Assembly (NCBI RefSeq): GCF_030272615.1
Contig: NC_081407.1
Span: forward strand, 139,690,897-139,754,896
Direction of reading: 5' to 3'
From: Cryptomeria japonica
Taxonomy: Eukaryota > Streptophyta > Pinopsida > Cupressales > Cupressaceae
DNA length: 64,000 nt
The notes under the pieces are model-generated. The model made no database searches, was not told the DNA's origin, and saw only the letters and a program-made list of their open reading frames with translations. Positions 12,087 to 23,229 of this stretch are shown here, piece after piece. Position 1 is the first letter of the stretch. Each line of letters begins with the position of its first letter. Position numbers and translations under genes: made by a program.

Positions 12087-12310
12087 TTGTTCACAATCAA
12101 GGGAGATGTGGAGGAAGGAGTGGTTCAAGGGATCAAACAAGAGAAAATATTACTGGGCCCCCACTACCACAATGTTGCTCTAGTGGAATGGTTCATTTAT
12201 AACATTGTCAAGACGACGAGGGGCCATGATGCCACAAAGAAAGCTATTAGAAGAATGGTTATTCCCCAATTTAGGGAGCAAGTAGCGGAGACAATCAAGG
12301 AAAGGAATAT
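12087..12310 (+). pseudogene. Unrecognised reading frame, 5' piece, cut by element C
   Basis: About 75 codons are open, with a balanced composition (motifs include GPHYHNVALVEW and AIRRMVIPQFREQV). I do not recognise the family. The frame runs straight into the LTR of element C at 12311. After the LTR element, at 55902, another protein-like reading appears on the same strand, in a different phase. It could be a TE-derived or host gene relic. No start can be assigned, because an in-frame stop lies six codons before 12087. Confidence 0.4.
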
Positions 12311-13427
12311 TGTTGACTCTAAATTTTACTTTGAAAGCAAACACCCTTATGGGAAATTCAGTGATGGGGGACCAATTGCACGGGACTCACTAAATGACCT
12401 TCGGGATTGAGAAGCCGACTCTTCCTTATGGTTTTGAGAAAAAGGGAGAAGGAAACTTGAAACAACAAGATCTAAACTACTGAGGTGATACACCAGAGCA
12501 TTTTATGAAAACATTAACAACATATAAAACCCAAAGACATGTGGTTTTAAATCCCATTCAACAATCTACATATCCGGACAGAACCACAACTAATATACAA
12601 TCAAAATTCCTTTGCAACATAAAGAAATATCAATCATGCATCTACTAGATAACAAGTGAAAAACATAGTTTAATCGACAGAGTCTTAGATATATATTTCT
12701 AAAGTTATCAGAATCACAATGGAAAGCACAAAAAACCATCAAAGCATGCTAAAAAGAGGCATCACAAAGGCCACAGGCACAATTTGATTAACCTTCTTCA
12801 GAAAACAGTAACAACTAAAAGGCCAAAAATTCTAACTGAGAAAACTTAATTGTTTCTTTCTAAAAGTTCTGAACCCCCATAATAGGGAAAAACAAGCATA
12901 AATAGAGCCCACGACTCTGCTAATAGCCCAAACATCTTCCAGCCAAGCACAACCACCCCAGAAACAAAAAACCATGTCATGGCATTCCATAGGAAAACAC
13001 CCAGCAAAACAACCTCTGAAGTTGTTACTCCCACCCAGCTGCAACGATCTTCATACCCGCCTGAACATAAAAGACATGTTGTGGCATTAACTGGCAGACC
13101 ACACACACTAAAGGATACGTGAAATCTCAGGGGAACCTCTTCGAGGAGCCTCCCAACTGAAATATTACCAACAACGCGGAGATGTCAGGTGTCTCCATCT
13201 TTCTCAAACCACAGGGCGGGGCCCAAAATAAAATCTGAGTCACCAGAACAGATCCATCTGTCACCTCCGCGCTCTTTGAGACTTCAAAACATAAAACACA
13301 GGTCGTCGGGGAAATGCCAAGATGAAACTTGGCCCGTATGTCGAGCGCAACTGGAAAGCTAAAGAAAGAAAAGAAGCATCCAGATCAAAAATTCGCCTGC
13401 AGACTTTAACTGAAAACAATGTGAACA
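12311..13427 (-). repeat. Element C 3' LTR
   Basis: This 1,117-bp terminal repeat begins TGTTCACATT on the minus strand and ends GAGTCAACA. It pairs with 54782-55901 over its whole length. Apparent frames inside it (12832-13106, 13261-13506) also occur in the other LTR and are not genes. Confidence 0.93.
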
Positions 13428-13599
13428 TTTCTTGGCGACTAAAAGGGGGAATTCTGCCTACGGAATACGAGAACCCAAAATTGTTGGTTCGAAGACCAGA
13501 CTTCATGCCAGAACGAGGTGGAGTAGATCAAAAACCTATTGCAGGGAGGTCCAATCTTCTTCAGGGGGCAACACTTGCGATTCTAGATTCTGATAATGC

Positions 13600-15125
13600 T
13601 AATCGAGGCAAATAATTTCATCAAAAGGCAAGTCAACTGGTTCATCATGGACCAACTTCAGGAGTGCGTAAAGCTAACCTAAGGGATGTAGGAGATGTTC
13701 AACCTCCTCTACGGAGATGGGATCACTCAGGCGCTAGATGAAAGATCTATCCTGCTATAAATGCTCGACCTGACTTAATACTTGTTCTACCCCTAGTACA
13801 GAACCATCCAGAGGGAATGGAGAAGGTAGGCCTAATGAGACAAACCTCTCTATACATTGTTTGATATGTAGGATGGAGATTTGCGAGGGCTTAAGTGTCG
13901 CTGCTACATGCATGATCACCCTATGATGATTGATGAAAATATTCATCTTCTTGAACTGTTGTCGGCGATTTGCTGTCCCCTTTACTCTCAATTCTTCATC
14001 TTGGGCTGCGTATAACATTTGGATTAGGTCTTGAGCCACAGGGATCTTAGGACCAAGGATGACCATAGAACTATTGACCAGGGCTCCCGCCCCGACGCAG
14101 AGGGATTGCACTTCCCGAATGCATCTCAACATAGGCTGCAGTGAGGAGTTATACTACTTAATTCTATCCCAATGGGAAACATACAATTCGATTAGAATTG
14201 ATGAAAAATCTTGAGAAAACTGCGCGTGGGGAGGAATATTTAGCAACTGCAAAACCTCTTTGCTCTTGGAAGCTACTTCATGTTGTAACTCTTTGCACCT
14301 ATTTTTCTCGATGATCACCTGGCTTTCTAGAATGAGGATCCTGGCGCCTCCATCTTGTACTTCTTGTTGGAGCTGCACTGTACGATCTCGTTCTTGCTGC
14401 AACAAAACTTCTATGTCTAGGAATTTCCTTTCGGACAATTCTAGACTATCCTCCCTGCTCCAGAGCTCTGCTTCAAACCTCACTTTCTCTTCTGAGAGCC
14501 TAATCTGGGCATCACTCAGCTGTCGGGCGTACTCTTATTTTAGATGAACTTCTTCGCTCAATTGAACTTGTACTTGGGTGGCATCTCTCGAAGCTACCCT
14601 TAGCTGCTGGATCTCCAGGTCTTTCTCCTGCAATTCTTTTAAGGTTGCACTCCTTGTCACTTCCTAGCCCTTCAATTGGGTGCTCACGTTATTAAGGGCT
14701 GACTGCAACTTTCCCTTTTCTGAATTGGCTTGCGTCAACAAACCCTGCAAGCGATTAATTTTTGAGCTTCGTGCCTTGTCTTCCTTCCTCTGTTGGGTCA
14801 GGGACTCTCGGAGATGCGCATTCTCCACTTGTATTTTCTCCAGGCAATAGGTCTTCCTGATGAAATATGAAGACACAGCCTTTGAATTTTCTTCCATCAT
14901 TTCCACCTTGTCAGATGTCGTAGCATTTTGAAGGCTGATGCCAATAGCATGCAAGGCATAGTCATTTGGTCTCATTTGGGACTCTGGCTTGTCGACCTTG
15001 GGGAAAAGGTTTGCAAAGAAGAGACAATCTTTCTCTTCACTTAAATGCGTTTGCAGGTGTGGATGGGCTGGATGGGCACCTTCCTTTTCTTTTTGCTTGT
15101 CCATCTTACCGATGCGAGTAGTCAT
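13600..15125 (-). pseudogene. Element C accessory sense ORF: coiled-coil protein part
   Basis: Three open stretches (15125-14664, 14483-14154, 14132-13755) lie in one frame. They are separated only by stop codons near 14662, 14540 and 14152, and the frame seems to run on to about 13612. The combined reading of about 500 codons is highly charged, with heptad-like runs (QVENAHLRESLTQQRKEDKA, SEEKVRFEAELWSREDSLEL, LLQQERDRTVQLQQEVQDGG) that predict a long coiled coil of about 250 residues. A more globular, less charged tail follows, with FVSLGLPSPFPLDGS. It is on the sense strand of element C, after integrase and before the 3' LTR, where extra or env-like ORFs sit in some plant gypsy elements. 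No signal peptide or membrane segment is seen. The family is unrecognised. Confidence 0.6.
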
Positions 15126-16552
15126 GGAATAGGCGACTTGCTACTAGAAATCATCTGGGTTATCAATAGCCTAGCCTGCGAAAGCTGCGCTAGGGAGAAC
15201 TGCAAAGGGAAACTGGGAAATAGGCCCGCTGAAACTGGTTTGAATAGGCTAGGAAAGGGTTGATGGGGAAAACAATGGGATGAAAGGAGAGACTCCAGAT
15301 GGAAAAGGAATCGTGGATGCTGACCCCATGATTTGGGGGGAGTGGACTCTCCATAATGAAGCCTACGCGACACAGAGGTTGCTTCAGACATTTGCGTGGG
15401 AAAAGCTGCGGGGATGAAGGTAGGGGTCAAGAAAGGGACGAAAGCCTGCAAGAATATATCTTGGGGTTCGACCGGCGTCCCGACGGGTGCCAATGTAAGG
15501 GCAGTAGGTACCTGGGTTTGCATTGTGGCAAGAGGGACAACAGAGGAAACAACTTGAGCAGGAGACAAAGATAAAGAAGGATGTACCTGAGCCGTGGAAG
15601 TCACCGACCGCTGCAGATCTGGGGGCACTCCTGGAGTTTGAGAAAGCAGACTCCTCCCTGCTAAACTCGGATACTGCCTTTTCCTTGGAGGGGAGTCATG
15701 CAACTGCTTCTCGACTTGTCTTTTACCAACTTGGGAACGGGGCCTGTGAGCGGAACTAGCTAGAGGGAGGAGGATTTAAGGCTCTGGATCTTGCTCTTCG
15801 ACACTTATAACCTCTACCTCTTGTCGTGGGCCCACCTTGGGGGATGAGTCCCCACGTGGGGAACTATCACTGTCTCTTCATCATATTTATTTAGCTGACA
15901 CCATTCTCGCTTGAAGCGCTTGTCGTAAGGGGCATTTCCAATATTAGCTCTAGGTTGGCTTACTTCTTGCCGATAAATCCAGAAGTCTTCCCTCTTTTTC
16001 CTCGGTCAGGCTTTCACTTTCATACTTTCTAACATCGTCCGAGGAATAGGTTTTGTGGGGTTGTACCTCTGCAAGAATGAATAGAAACTCAACCACGGGG
16101 GAGCGCTTAAGGATGGGGAAATCATCAAGACCCACATACAAACATGGGTCATCAACCCAAGGGTTTGTACGCCCCTCCCATGAGCTCTGCGGCTCATGCT
16201 TTACTGCTTTCTTTCTCTTATTGAGGCAACCATCAGGTTCGTAGCTCCAGGAGTCGTCGATCACTACCAGCCCAAGTTGCACTAGCTTAGACGTCAGGAC
16301 CTCTTGCATGATGTTTCTCCTCACTAGAGTGATTGGGCCAATGGCCTTGTTATCTTTGGAGATGGGGGTATCATGCTTACCTACCCCAACGGCTCTCTCA
16401 ATCCTCACCAACTGTCGCGCGATTTTTAGAGCCAGGGTCCTCTCGGTAACATAGACGAGCAGACGGAAAGGCTCCTCGGAAAACCCATGCACTTGAACAA
16501 AAGAAAAATTGTGACCTATGAACCAATCGCAGGGAGGGCACTCATTTTGCAT
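15122..16552 (-). pseudogene. Element C accessory sense ORF: middle part
   Basis: Frames 16552-15950 and 15703-15122 are in the same phase and are joined by a stretch with stops. The upstream piece has motifs HGFSEEPFRLLVYVTERTLA and VVIDDSWSYEP. The downstream piece is a Pro/Ser/Thr-rich linker, and the coiled-coil frame overlaps its last codons by four bases. I take this as part of one accessory gene with the segments on either side, broken by frameshifts. It resembles no family I can name with confidence. A relation to plant mobile-domain proteins is possible but speculative. Confidence 0.5.
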
Positions 16553-17061
16553 TCAGTTCATCTAGACTCGAGAGAAGCAAGCTAATGGTTCATCAGGGAT
16601 TGAACCAAGATCTTTGAGCATGAGAGTCAAGAAAAGGTTCAAAAACTGGTATGTGTCGAAAGAGGCCAACAAAAGGGGTGTCCAAACCGACACCAACATC
16701 CTATTCCTGATTCATCACAAGTCACCAACCACACGTGCTGGCTGAAGAAAGCCTCTTTTTGATGCAGGAGCAGATGGACCAAGACTGAGGAAAACCTGAA
16801 GCATCACAACTGCAAAAACTTTGATAATTGCTTCACCATGGCCCCGACTATGGCGATTGAGAAGTCAAAATGAAAGGACTATCTCTGCTTCCTGCACTTA
16901 AAAAGAAAACCCATCATTGCGGTTGTAATGTCTCGGTCATTATCATAACTGCACATCTAGGCAAGGGTAGAAGAAATGTCCTTGAGGTCATGATGCTTCA
17001 GACCATTGTATGACAGTGGGAACTTTGGAAGCCCGGAAGACAGACTTCGGCTGAGTGTGCT

Positions 17062-17650
17062 CTAACAAAAGGTCAATGCATCTCTCCTGCTATTCCAAAA
17101 CTCTTCCATTGAAATCTTTGAGAATACCTCTATCCCTTTGAAGATAGGGCAGAACATCATATTCCTAACAGCATCTGGAGAGATTACCACCTTCAAGGAA
17201 GAGCCACTGATAGAACAGGTGGTGGGGTCAAAAACATCGACACAAACCGCTATGAGCTCTAGACAATATGGAATCAGGGGGACCACAAAATGCGGTGCAC
17301 CACTACCCAAAAAATGAACCGCCATTGACTGTGATTTCGCTCTATGGTGAAGCATTTTGTTGCATGCGACCTCTCTGAGGTTCTTGGGCTGCTTGCGAAC
17401 CTCTGGCATGAAAATGTTTTTAAAGGAATCCAGCACAGTGGATGTATTTCGAGTGACCGTCTTTGCCTTGACTTTCATTCTTGGGTACTCCGCTTTGGGA
17501 GGGATGGCGTGTGAAGAATACGAGAGTTCTTTGAAAACGTTCACCCAAAATCCTCCATGAGTAGAGCCTGAGGATGTTGCTTCGGCCTCCATTTTCAAGT
17601 TGCGACTTTACCTCTGCCAAACTTTCAAAAACTGGGAGAGAAAAGAGCAC
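17062..17650 (-). pseudogene. Element C accessory sense ORF: N-terminal part
   Basis: The open frame 17598-17062 (178 codons) starts MKMEAEATSSGSTHGGFW and includes PHFVVPLIPYCLELI and VVISPDAVRNMMFCPIFKG, a mixed globular composition. It may open the accessory gene that continues to about 13600. Between 17061 and 16553 the reading is broken by stops and shifts, although protein-like stretches persist. It lies about 0.45 kb beyond the antisense ORF and 1.5 kb after the pol stop. Product and start are uncertain. Confidence 0.5.
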
Positions 17651-18094
17651 TTAGGTTACAAAATCATAATGAGATGAAAAAGAGAGGGTAACCTTGCTCT
17701 TTAAATGCACTGCGTGCCTAGATTTTCGCAAAAGTGAATGCTTAATGGCAAGCACCTGCCTACACGCATGCCAGCTCATTTTGCAGCTGCAATAAACTCC
17801 TGAGGACGACGAGCGCCACCATTCCCGCTTTCCAAGAAATCATTTAGTTAACCCGTCATTACTTGAATCTGCTTGAGAGAAAAGGCATGTCCGGACATAT
17901 CTTTTCTTTAACCGAGAGAATCGACAGGCAGTGAAGCTTGCGCAAGTTGAGACAGTCTCGTGGAGGTTGAGTTTTAAACGCAATGTACCTGCACATACGC
18001 ATGGCATTTGCTTACATAAACTCCTTCGAGGTACCTGGCAGGACATTGACAACTTTGTATCGAGGCTCATTCCCTTGTGTGAATTAATGGAAAA

Positions 18095-18922
18095 ATGGCA
18101 AGAGCATTGGAGTTTGGGAAGGTTGGCGCCTCGAGCATTCATCATCATGAGCTACAATTTTGCTATAAATATGTCTTTTCAGACATTCTTTTGTACAGTG
18201 CTAGCTTCAACGATGAAGTTTCTTCAACCATGGATACTCTCGTTAGGCTTTTCAGCAGCAAAGCACAGGTCGCTTTCCTCGAAAATATCTCTGATTCGAG
18301 GCTGCAATTGATGACGAGGCGAAAGAATATTCTGATAATTGCTGCTATTAAGTGGGTGCTCAGAGAGGAGTTCATTGACAATGCAAATTGATACCGTGTG
18401 AACACGAATATTTGCTCGCGCTTCATAGCCTCATTGCTAGATTGTAGTCTGTCTGGGCCACTAGCTTCGCATCTTACGAAGGCTCTCTTTTCCTAGAGCT
18501 ATCTGGGTGGATTAGATGAGGTAATTGCATATCATGTCCCTTTCAAGGGGCTCCCTTTATCGTCTGAACTAAGACGTTTTATTTCATCTGGCGATGAAGT
18601 ACCCTGGCATCCGCTCGTCGCTGGTCTAAAGACGATGACGTCGTCTTCTCATCGGTTTCACGTCGAGCTTGCTGCGGAATTCCTCTAGCGGGTCCATATG
18701 ATAGTCTGTGTCCCTGAAGGGACCAAATGGTATTGTGATTTTAGGGAATATATCTTCCCTCGGGTCCTAACGCCACACATACAACCAAATATGGTTGTTA
18801 TATTTATGGTTGGGGTGCCTGGAGGTGATTATGACCACGAGTGGTCGGAGGAGGATGGCGCTCCTGATGATAGCGGAGACCCAGACTTTCTGATGGAGGA
18901 TGACGAGGACGAGGAAGATTAA
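18095..18922 (+). pseudogene. Antisense ORF in element C with acidic C-terminus
   Basis: On the + strand, opposite to pol, one frame runs for about 275 codons, broken only by three stops (TGA near 18389, TAG near 18494 and 18687). Each stop could come from CGA or CAG by one C-to-T change. The protein is globular at first (MARALEFGKVGASSIHHHEL, EVPWHPLVAGLKTM). It ends in a very acidic tail rich in Asp and Glu (EWSEEDGAPDDSGDPD, then EDDEDEED). Antisense extra ORFs between pol and the 3' LTR are known in Tat-lineage elements such as Grande and Retand, and the position here agrees. A second frame at 17931-18311 overlaps its start and may be its 5' part, shifted. Function unknown. Confidence 0.55.
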
Positions 18923-19177
18923 TGAACCAGCGATGGCCCACCTTGTAGCTTGGATTTTGACTTGTCATTTTGTAAAAAACAGGAGGGGGCCAGAAGCCTT
19001 TCTCTTTAATGTAAAAGAAAAATAAAATGCATAATACGATAAATTTTCTCTTTCTGTTCAATCATGGCATATTTTGTAATTTCTATTACCTTGCTTGGAT
19101 ATGACTGAGAATAATTAAAATAAATAAGGCACACAAAAGCACTATTTACAATATATACATTTAGGGAGGAATAAATC

Positions 19178-20447
19178 TTAATAGAAAGGCTTAAGGTGGA
19201 AACCATTAACTAGGATCCAGAGGGGGTCTCCATTCATGGCTTCGAGGTCGAATGTGTTAACACCCTTGCAATTTAAAATGTGGAAAGGCCCCTCCCACAA
19301 ACAGTCAAACTTAGCGTGTTGGTCAGGCTTGGCCGCCCTTTCATTATACTTCAACACAAGATCTCCAGGGCTGAAAACTGTATTAGAGCTCTTTTTACTG
19401 GCAAACCACTTTTTGATGGTTTCATGTTTGTCCTAGAGAGATGCGAAGGCTGTCTCTCTAGCCTCTTCCAACTCCATATTTTCTGCCAATCTTACGATCA
19501 TGGGGTTGTTTTCTGCCACCTCGATAGACTTAAGTAGTTGCAAGGATGGGATCTCTAAAGAGGTAGGAAAAAGCACATCCTTCCCATAAACCAGCTTATA
19601 TGGGGAAGTTTTTAGGACCTGCTTGGGAGTTATTCGGTCTGCCCAGAATGAAATTATCAGATGATGGTGCCACTCCCTCTTATATTTTAAGCCCATCCTC
19701 TTGATAAGCCTGATGAAGTTCTTGTTGGTGGACTCGGCGAGTGCATTCCCCTGAGGGTAGTAGTTAGAAGAGGTTTTGAGATAGATACCTCTGTTGAGGG
19801 CGAATTGGGTAAGTCGTAAGCCGGTGAATGTGTGCACGTTGTTTGATATGATGGTTTTGGGAGAACCGTATCGACACACCAGGTCTTCCAGGAAAGCCAA
19901 CACTTACACTTTCTAATGAATTCTTTAAAGGAATGACTTTGGACCATCTGGTAAAATAATCAGTGGCGGTCAGGATCCAGTGGGCGAAAGGCTCTTCTAC
20001 TAACACAGGCCTGAGGGGCATTGTTGTTTTTCTGCCTCTACCAGTATAATACTAGCACTCCTTGCATTCTCTTACCAAATTGTGCGCATCCTTAAACATG
20101 GAAGGCCAAAAATATCCAGCATGGGTAGTTTTGATAATGGTTGTGGGATCGAAGAAGTGGCCTCCTGATGAACCATAGTGAAATTCATGAAGAATTTTAT
20201 CCGCTTGTCTTCGATCTACACAACAGAGCAAGACTCCATCAAAATTCCTTTTGAAAAGTACTTCGTCTATCAAGTAAAAACCATTGTTTTGGAGTCTATA
20301 GAACCTTCCCTTTTTGGGAGGGAGGTCCTTGGGAAAACCCCAGTCTTCATGAATTGCTTCCTGGCCTCCATCTAGCATGCTTTTGGAAACTCGGTCAAAA
20401 GCATAACGACCTCTTCTACGGCCATTTCGTCTTCGCAGGGTTCGCAC
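19178..20447 (-). pseudogene. Element C integrase
   Basis: The order is an HHCC-type zinc module (H..GSSGGHF, then LVRECKEC), a core with TATDYFTRWSKVIPL and the region ISNNVHTF, a Glu in NALAESTNKN, and a GPF module (WEGPFHI) before the stop at 19178-19180. The second catalytic Asp of the DDE triad reads Asn (19841-19843). A frameshift lies near 19900, where frames 20021-19764 and 19903-19433 overlap, and a stop follows at 19430. The integrase is therefore inactive. It follows the RNase H of element C without a gap, as the last pol domain. Confidence 0.85.
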
Positions 20448-21417
20448 CCCTGAACTATGTACTCACATATGCCCTTGCCATGAACAAGCTTGGTCGGCCT
20501 AACGTCAACATCGTACTCCAGGATCTTAGTGATCCAGTTAGCCCTCTTTTCGGTGATGTCTCCCTCCATGATGTATTCTCGGACTGCAGAATGAGCTACA
20601 TACACCGTGGTTTTATTGCAGGCAATGAAATGTCTGAATTTCTTGAGTCCCTTTACCTCGGCCAAGGCCTGTTTTTCAACAAAGTTATATTTGGCCTCAT
20701 ATTCCTTAAGGGTCTTTGAATGGAAGGATATAGGATGTTCACTTCCCTTTTCGATTTCTTTCTGGGACAAGACCATGGCAATGCTATATTGACCAGAAAA
20801 AAATGTACATTGTGAAGTCTTTTGACATATGTGAGTTAGACAACACAAGGGCTGAACAGATAGCGTCTTTGATTCTATCAAAAGCTCCTTTGGCCTCAGG
20901 AGTCCATTTAAAGTGTGTATCCTTCTTGAGCATTAGGGTGATGGGCCTTATAATTCTGGCAAAATCATAAATAAAATGACTGACAAAATTGACCTTTCCT
21001 AGAAAGGACTGGACTCTTTTTTTATTGACTGGAAGGGGGTGGTATTTTATGGCCTTGACTCTGTCTAGGTCGATGGAAACACCTTCTTTGGACACTATAT
21101 GTCCAAGTAGCTTGCCTTGAGGGACACCGAATATGCATTTCTTTGGGTTTAGGGAAATCCCAAATTCGAGGCATTTTTGGAAAACTAGCTCGAGATTATC
21201 AAAATTATCCTCTCGGTGTTTAAAAAACATTGTCAGGTCATCCAAGTATATCAAAATAATCTTATTGATGAGCTCTTTGAAGGCCAAATCCATAGCTCTT
21301 TGAAAATTTTCTCCGGCATTTGACAACCCGAAAGGCATCTTCTAGCACGCGAACATTCCCCATTTGGTGGTGAACGTTGTCTTGTGTTGATCTTTTGGTT
21401 TTACTAGGATCTAGTCA
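20448..21417 (-). pseudogene. Element C reverse transcriptase (C-terminal part) and RNase H
   Basis: The frame 21338-20784 has MPFGLSNAGENFQRAM, the catalytic YLDD and the thumb motif LNPKKCIFGV..GKLLGHIVS, all typical of Ty3/gypsy RT. A Trp-to-stop change lies just upstream (near 21342). Frame 20881-20372 continues into RNase H (SFHSKTLKEYEAKY, VEKQALAEVKGLKKF). The upstream half of RT is 30 kb away, at 51034-51660, because element A inserted in the codons for the GYNQ motif. The two halves join cleanly across that point. Confidence 0.88.
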
Positions 21418-23214
21418 TCATGCTCTGCAAAAAGGATTAGAACATCTGTTTGATGGCAACACACACAAGAACACAAGAAACAAACGTTAGTGTTAGCAAC
21501 AAAATATTATCCTAAACAGGCATATTAAGAGAGATATTAAGCATGAAATAGAAAGCATACAAATATAGAATAGATAAACTATAATCCTCCAAATGCTAAT
21601 CAAGATGCTCATAGTTGCTCCTCCCTTGTTCCTCTCCTCTCCAAGTTCCACATGAGTGTAGCTCTCAGCTTTTAGCACTAGCCATGGATGCCATATGGAG
21701 ATTCAAGATGGTTGAAAATGGTAAACAAATGCTATACAAGTGTAGATAGTGATGCTATGAAAAAGCTCTATGCTAATACCAGTATAACAACAATACTCTA
21801 ATGCTTCCTTCTTTGCTTGAGGAGAAGGGTTCTATTTATAGAAGAAATGGGGAAATGAAGGGTTAAGATTGAGCAATCTTAACAAGGGTTAGGATTGAAA
21901 GATATTCAATCCATGTGAGATTTTCAACCCAATCCCATGTTGACAAGTGTCACCATGAGGAGGATTGAGAGGAGAGATAAGGAGCATTGAATGCTTGAGG
22001 GGACATGATGGTTACCCTGGGGGGTTGGGTTAGGGTTAGGTTAATGGATATTCCTTTTATCCAAGGGATAAAGGAATGTGCAAGGGTTAAATGGTTACCT
22101 TAGTCAAAGAAATAAATGCTTTGAAGAGACCCGTGAGTCAAAAGGATGGTTAAGTTAGAGAAAAGTCTCTAACCAAAGGTAAAAGGTGAGTTAACCATAA
22201 ATGGTTATGTAAGAGCCTTTAATTGTTTGGAAGACTTTAGAGGTTAACCATTTGAAGACATAAAGCCTTTAAAGGTTATTGAAGACTTTGGAGGTTTTTG
22301 AGAAGTGACTTCATTTTATTTAGGAATGTGACAATGATTAGGATAGGATTAGGCTAATTAGAAGGAGTTAGAAGAATCTAGAAGGGATTTAGGCATGCAA
22401 GTGGATTTTGTAGGAGAATGCAAGTGGGAGGAATTTTGGGATTTTCAATTGAAATAAAATCATTTATTTCAATTAAATGGTGTAATTTGCATTTGGATAT
22501 ATATTTAAATAAATATTAATTTATTTAAATGTGAATGTGAATTTTGGATTTTATTTAAATAAATCTTAATTTATTTACATGAGAAAAAAGAAGATAAAGC
22601 ATTAAATGCTTGAAGACTTTGAGGGAAACCATTGAAGGCTTGAGAAGACTCTAGAAGGAAGCCATTAAGTTTGAAGACTTTAAGGGAAACCATTAAAGGC
22701 TTGAGAAGACTCTAGAAGGAAGCCATTGAGTTTGAAGACTTTAAGGGAAACCATTAAAGGTTTGAGAAGACTCTAGAAAGAAGCCATTAAGTTTGAAGAC
22801 TTTAAGGGAAACCATTAAAGGTTTCAAGTGGGTGAGGATAAATAGGATTTAAAATAGTTGTGCAACTTGCATTTGTAGGAAAATGCAAGTGGGTGGAGGA
22901 TAAAGGTGATTTAAATAAATGTTAATTTATTTAAATGTGAGAGATGGGATTTTGGGGGATTTAAATAAATATTAATTTATTTAAATGTAAGAGAAGATTT
23001 AATTAAACAAATATGATTTATTTATTTAATTAATGGTCTGAATTTGGTTAAGTGAATTAAATCAAATAAATTGAATAATTTATTTAATTAATAGGAGAAG
23101 AGGGTTAAGATGAATTAATTAAATATTAATTTAATTAATTATTGATTGATGGTTAAATAATCAAATAAATACTAAATATTCATTTAATTAAGTGGACAGA
23201 TTTATGTGACTACA
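21418..23214 (-). repeat. Element A 3' LTR
   Basis: This 1,797-bp repeat starts TGTAGTCACATAAATCTGTC on the minus strand. The outer end reads GA where the other copies have CA. It carries a minisatellite of about 61 bp (about 22590-22830, four units) and several AT-rich palindromic motifs (TTTAAATAAATATTAATTTA type). Against 49215-51033 it lacks a 22-bp stretch near 22850 and differs at scattered sites. Confidence 0.95.
21833..21840 (-). promoter_or_regulatory. TATA box of element A 3' LTR
   Basis: On the minus strand it reads TATAAATA, followed by GAACCCTTCTCCTCAAGC. The same box occurs in the other three LTRs of the A/B family (30579-30586, 44533-44540, 49630-49637). It lies about 0.4 kb before the 3' end of the LTR, a plausible core promoter. 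Confidence 0.7.
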
Positions 23215-23229
23215 TTTGCCCCTCTTTAA
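23215..23229 (-). other. Element A polypurine tract
   Basis: The minus strand reads TTAAAGAGGGGCAAA directly before the LTR start TGTAGTCAC. It marks the 3' LTR of A and shows that its interior lies to the right. Confidence 0.9.

Noticed and set aside
12832-13106. Minus-strand frames of 70 to 86 codons inside the LTRs of element C
   Set aside because: They occur at the same place in both LTRs (also 55430-55822), have no family match, and are explained by the repeat.
17738-18045. Possible imperfect direct repeat (two segments with phrases like CCTGCMYACRCGCATG..AAACTCCT)
   Set aside because: Similarity is limited to about 50 bases with gaps, so it was not listed as a repeat.
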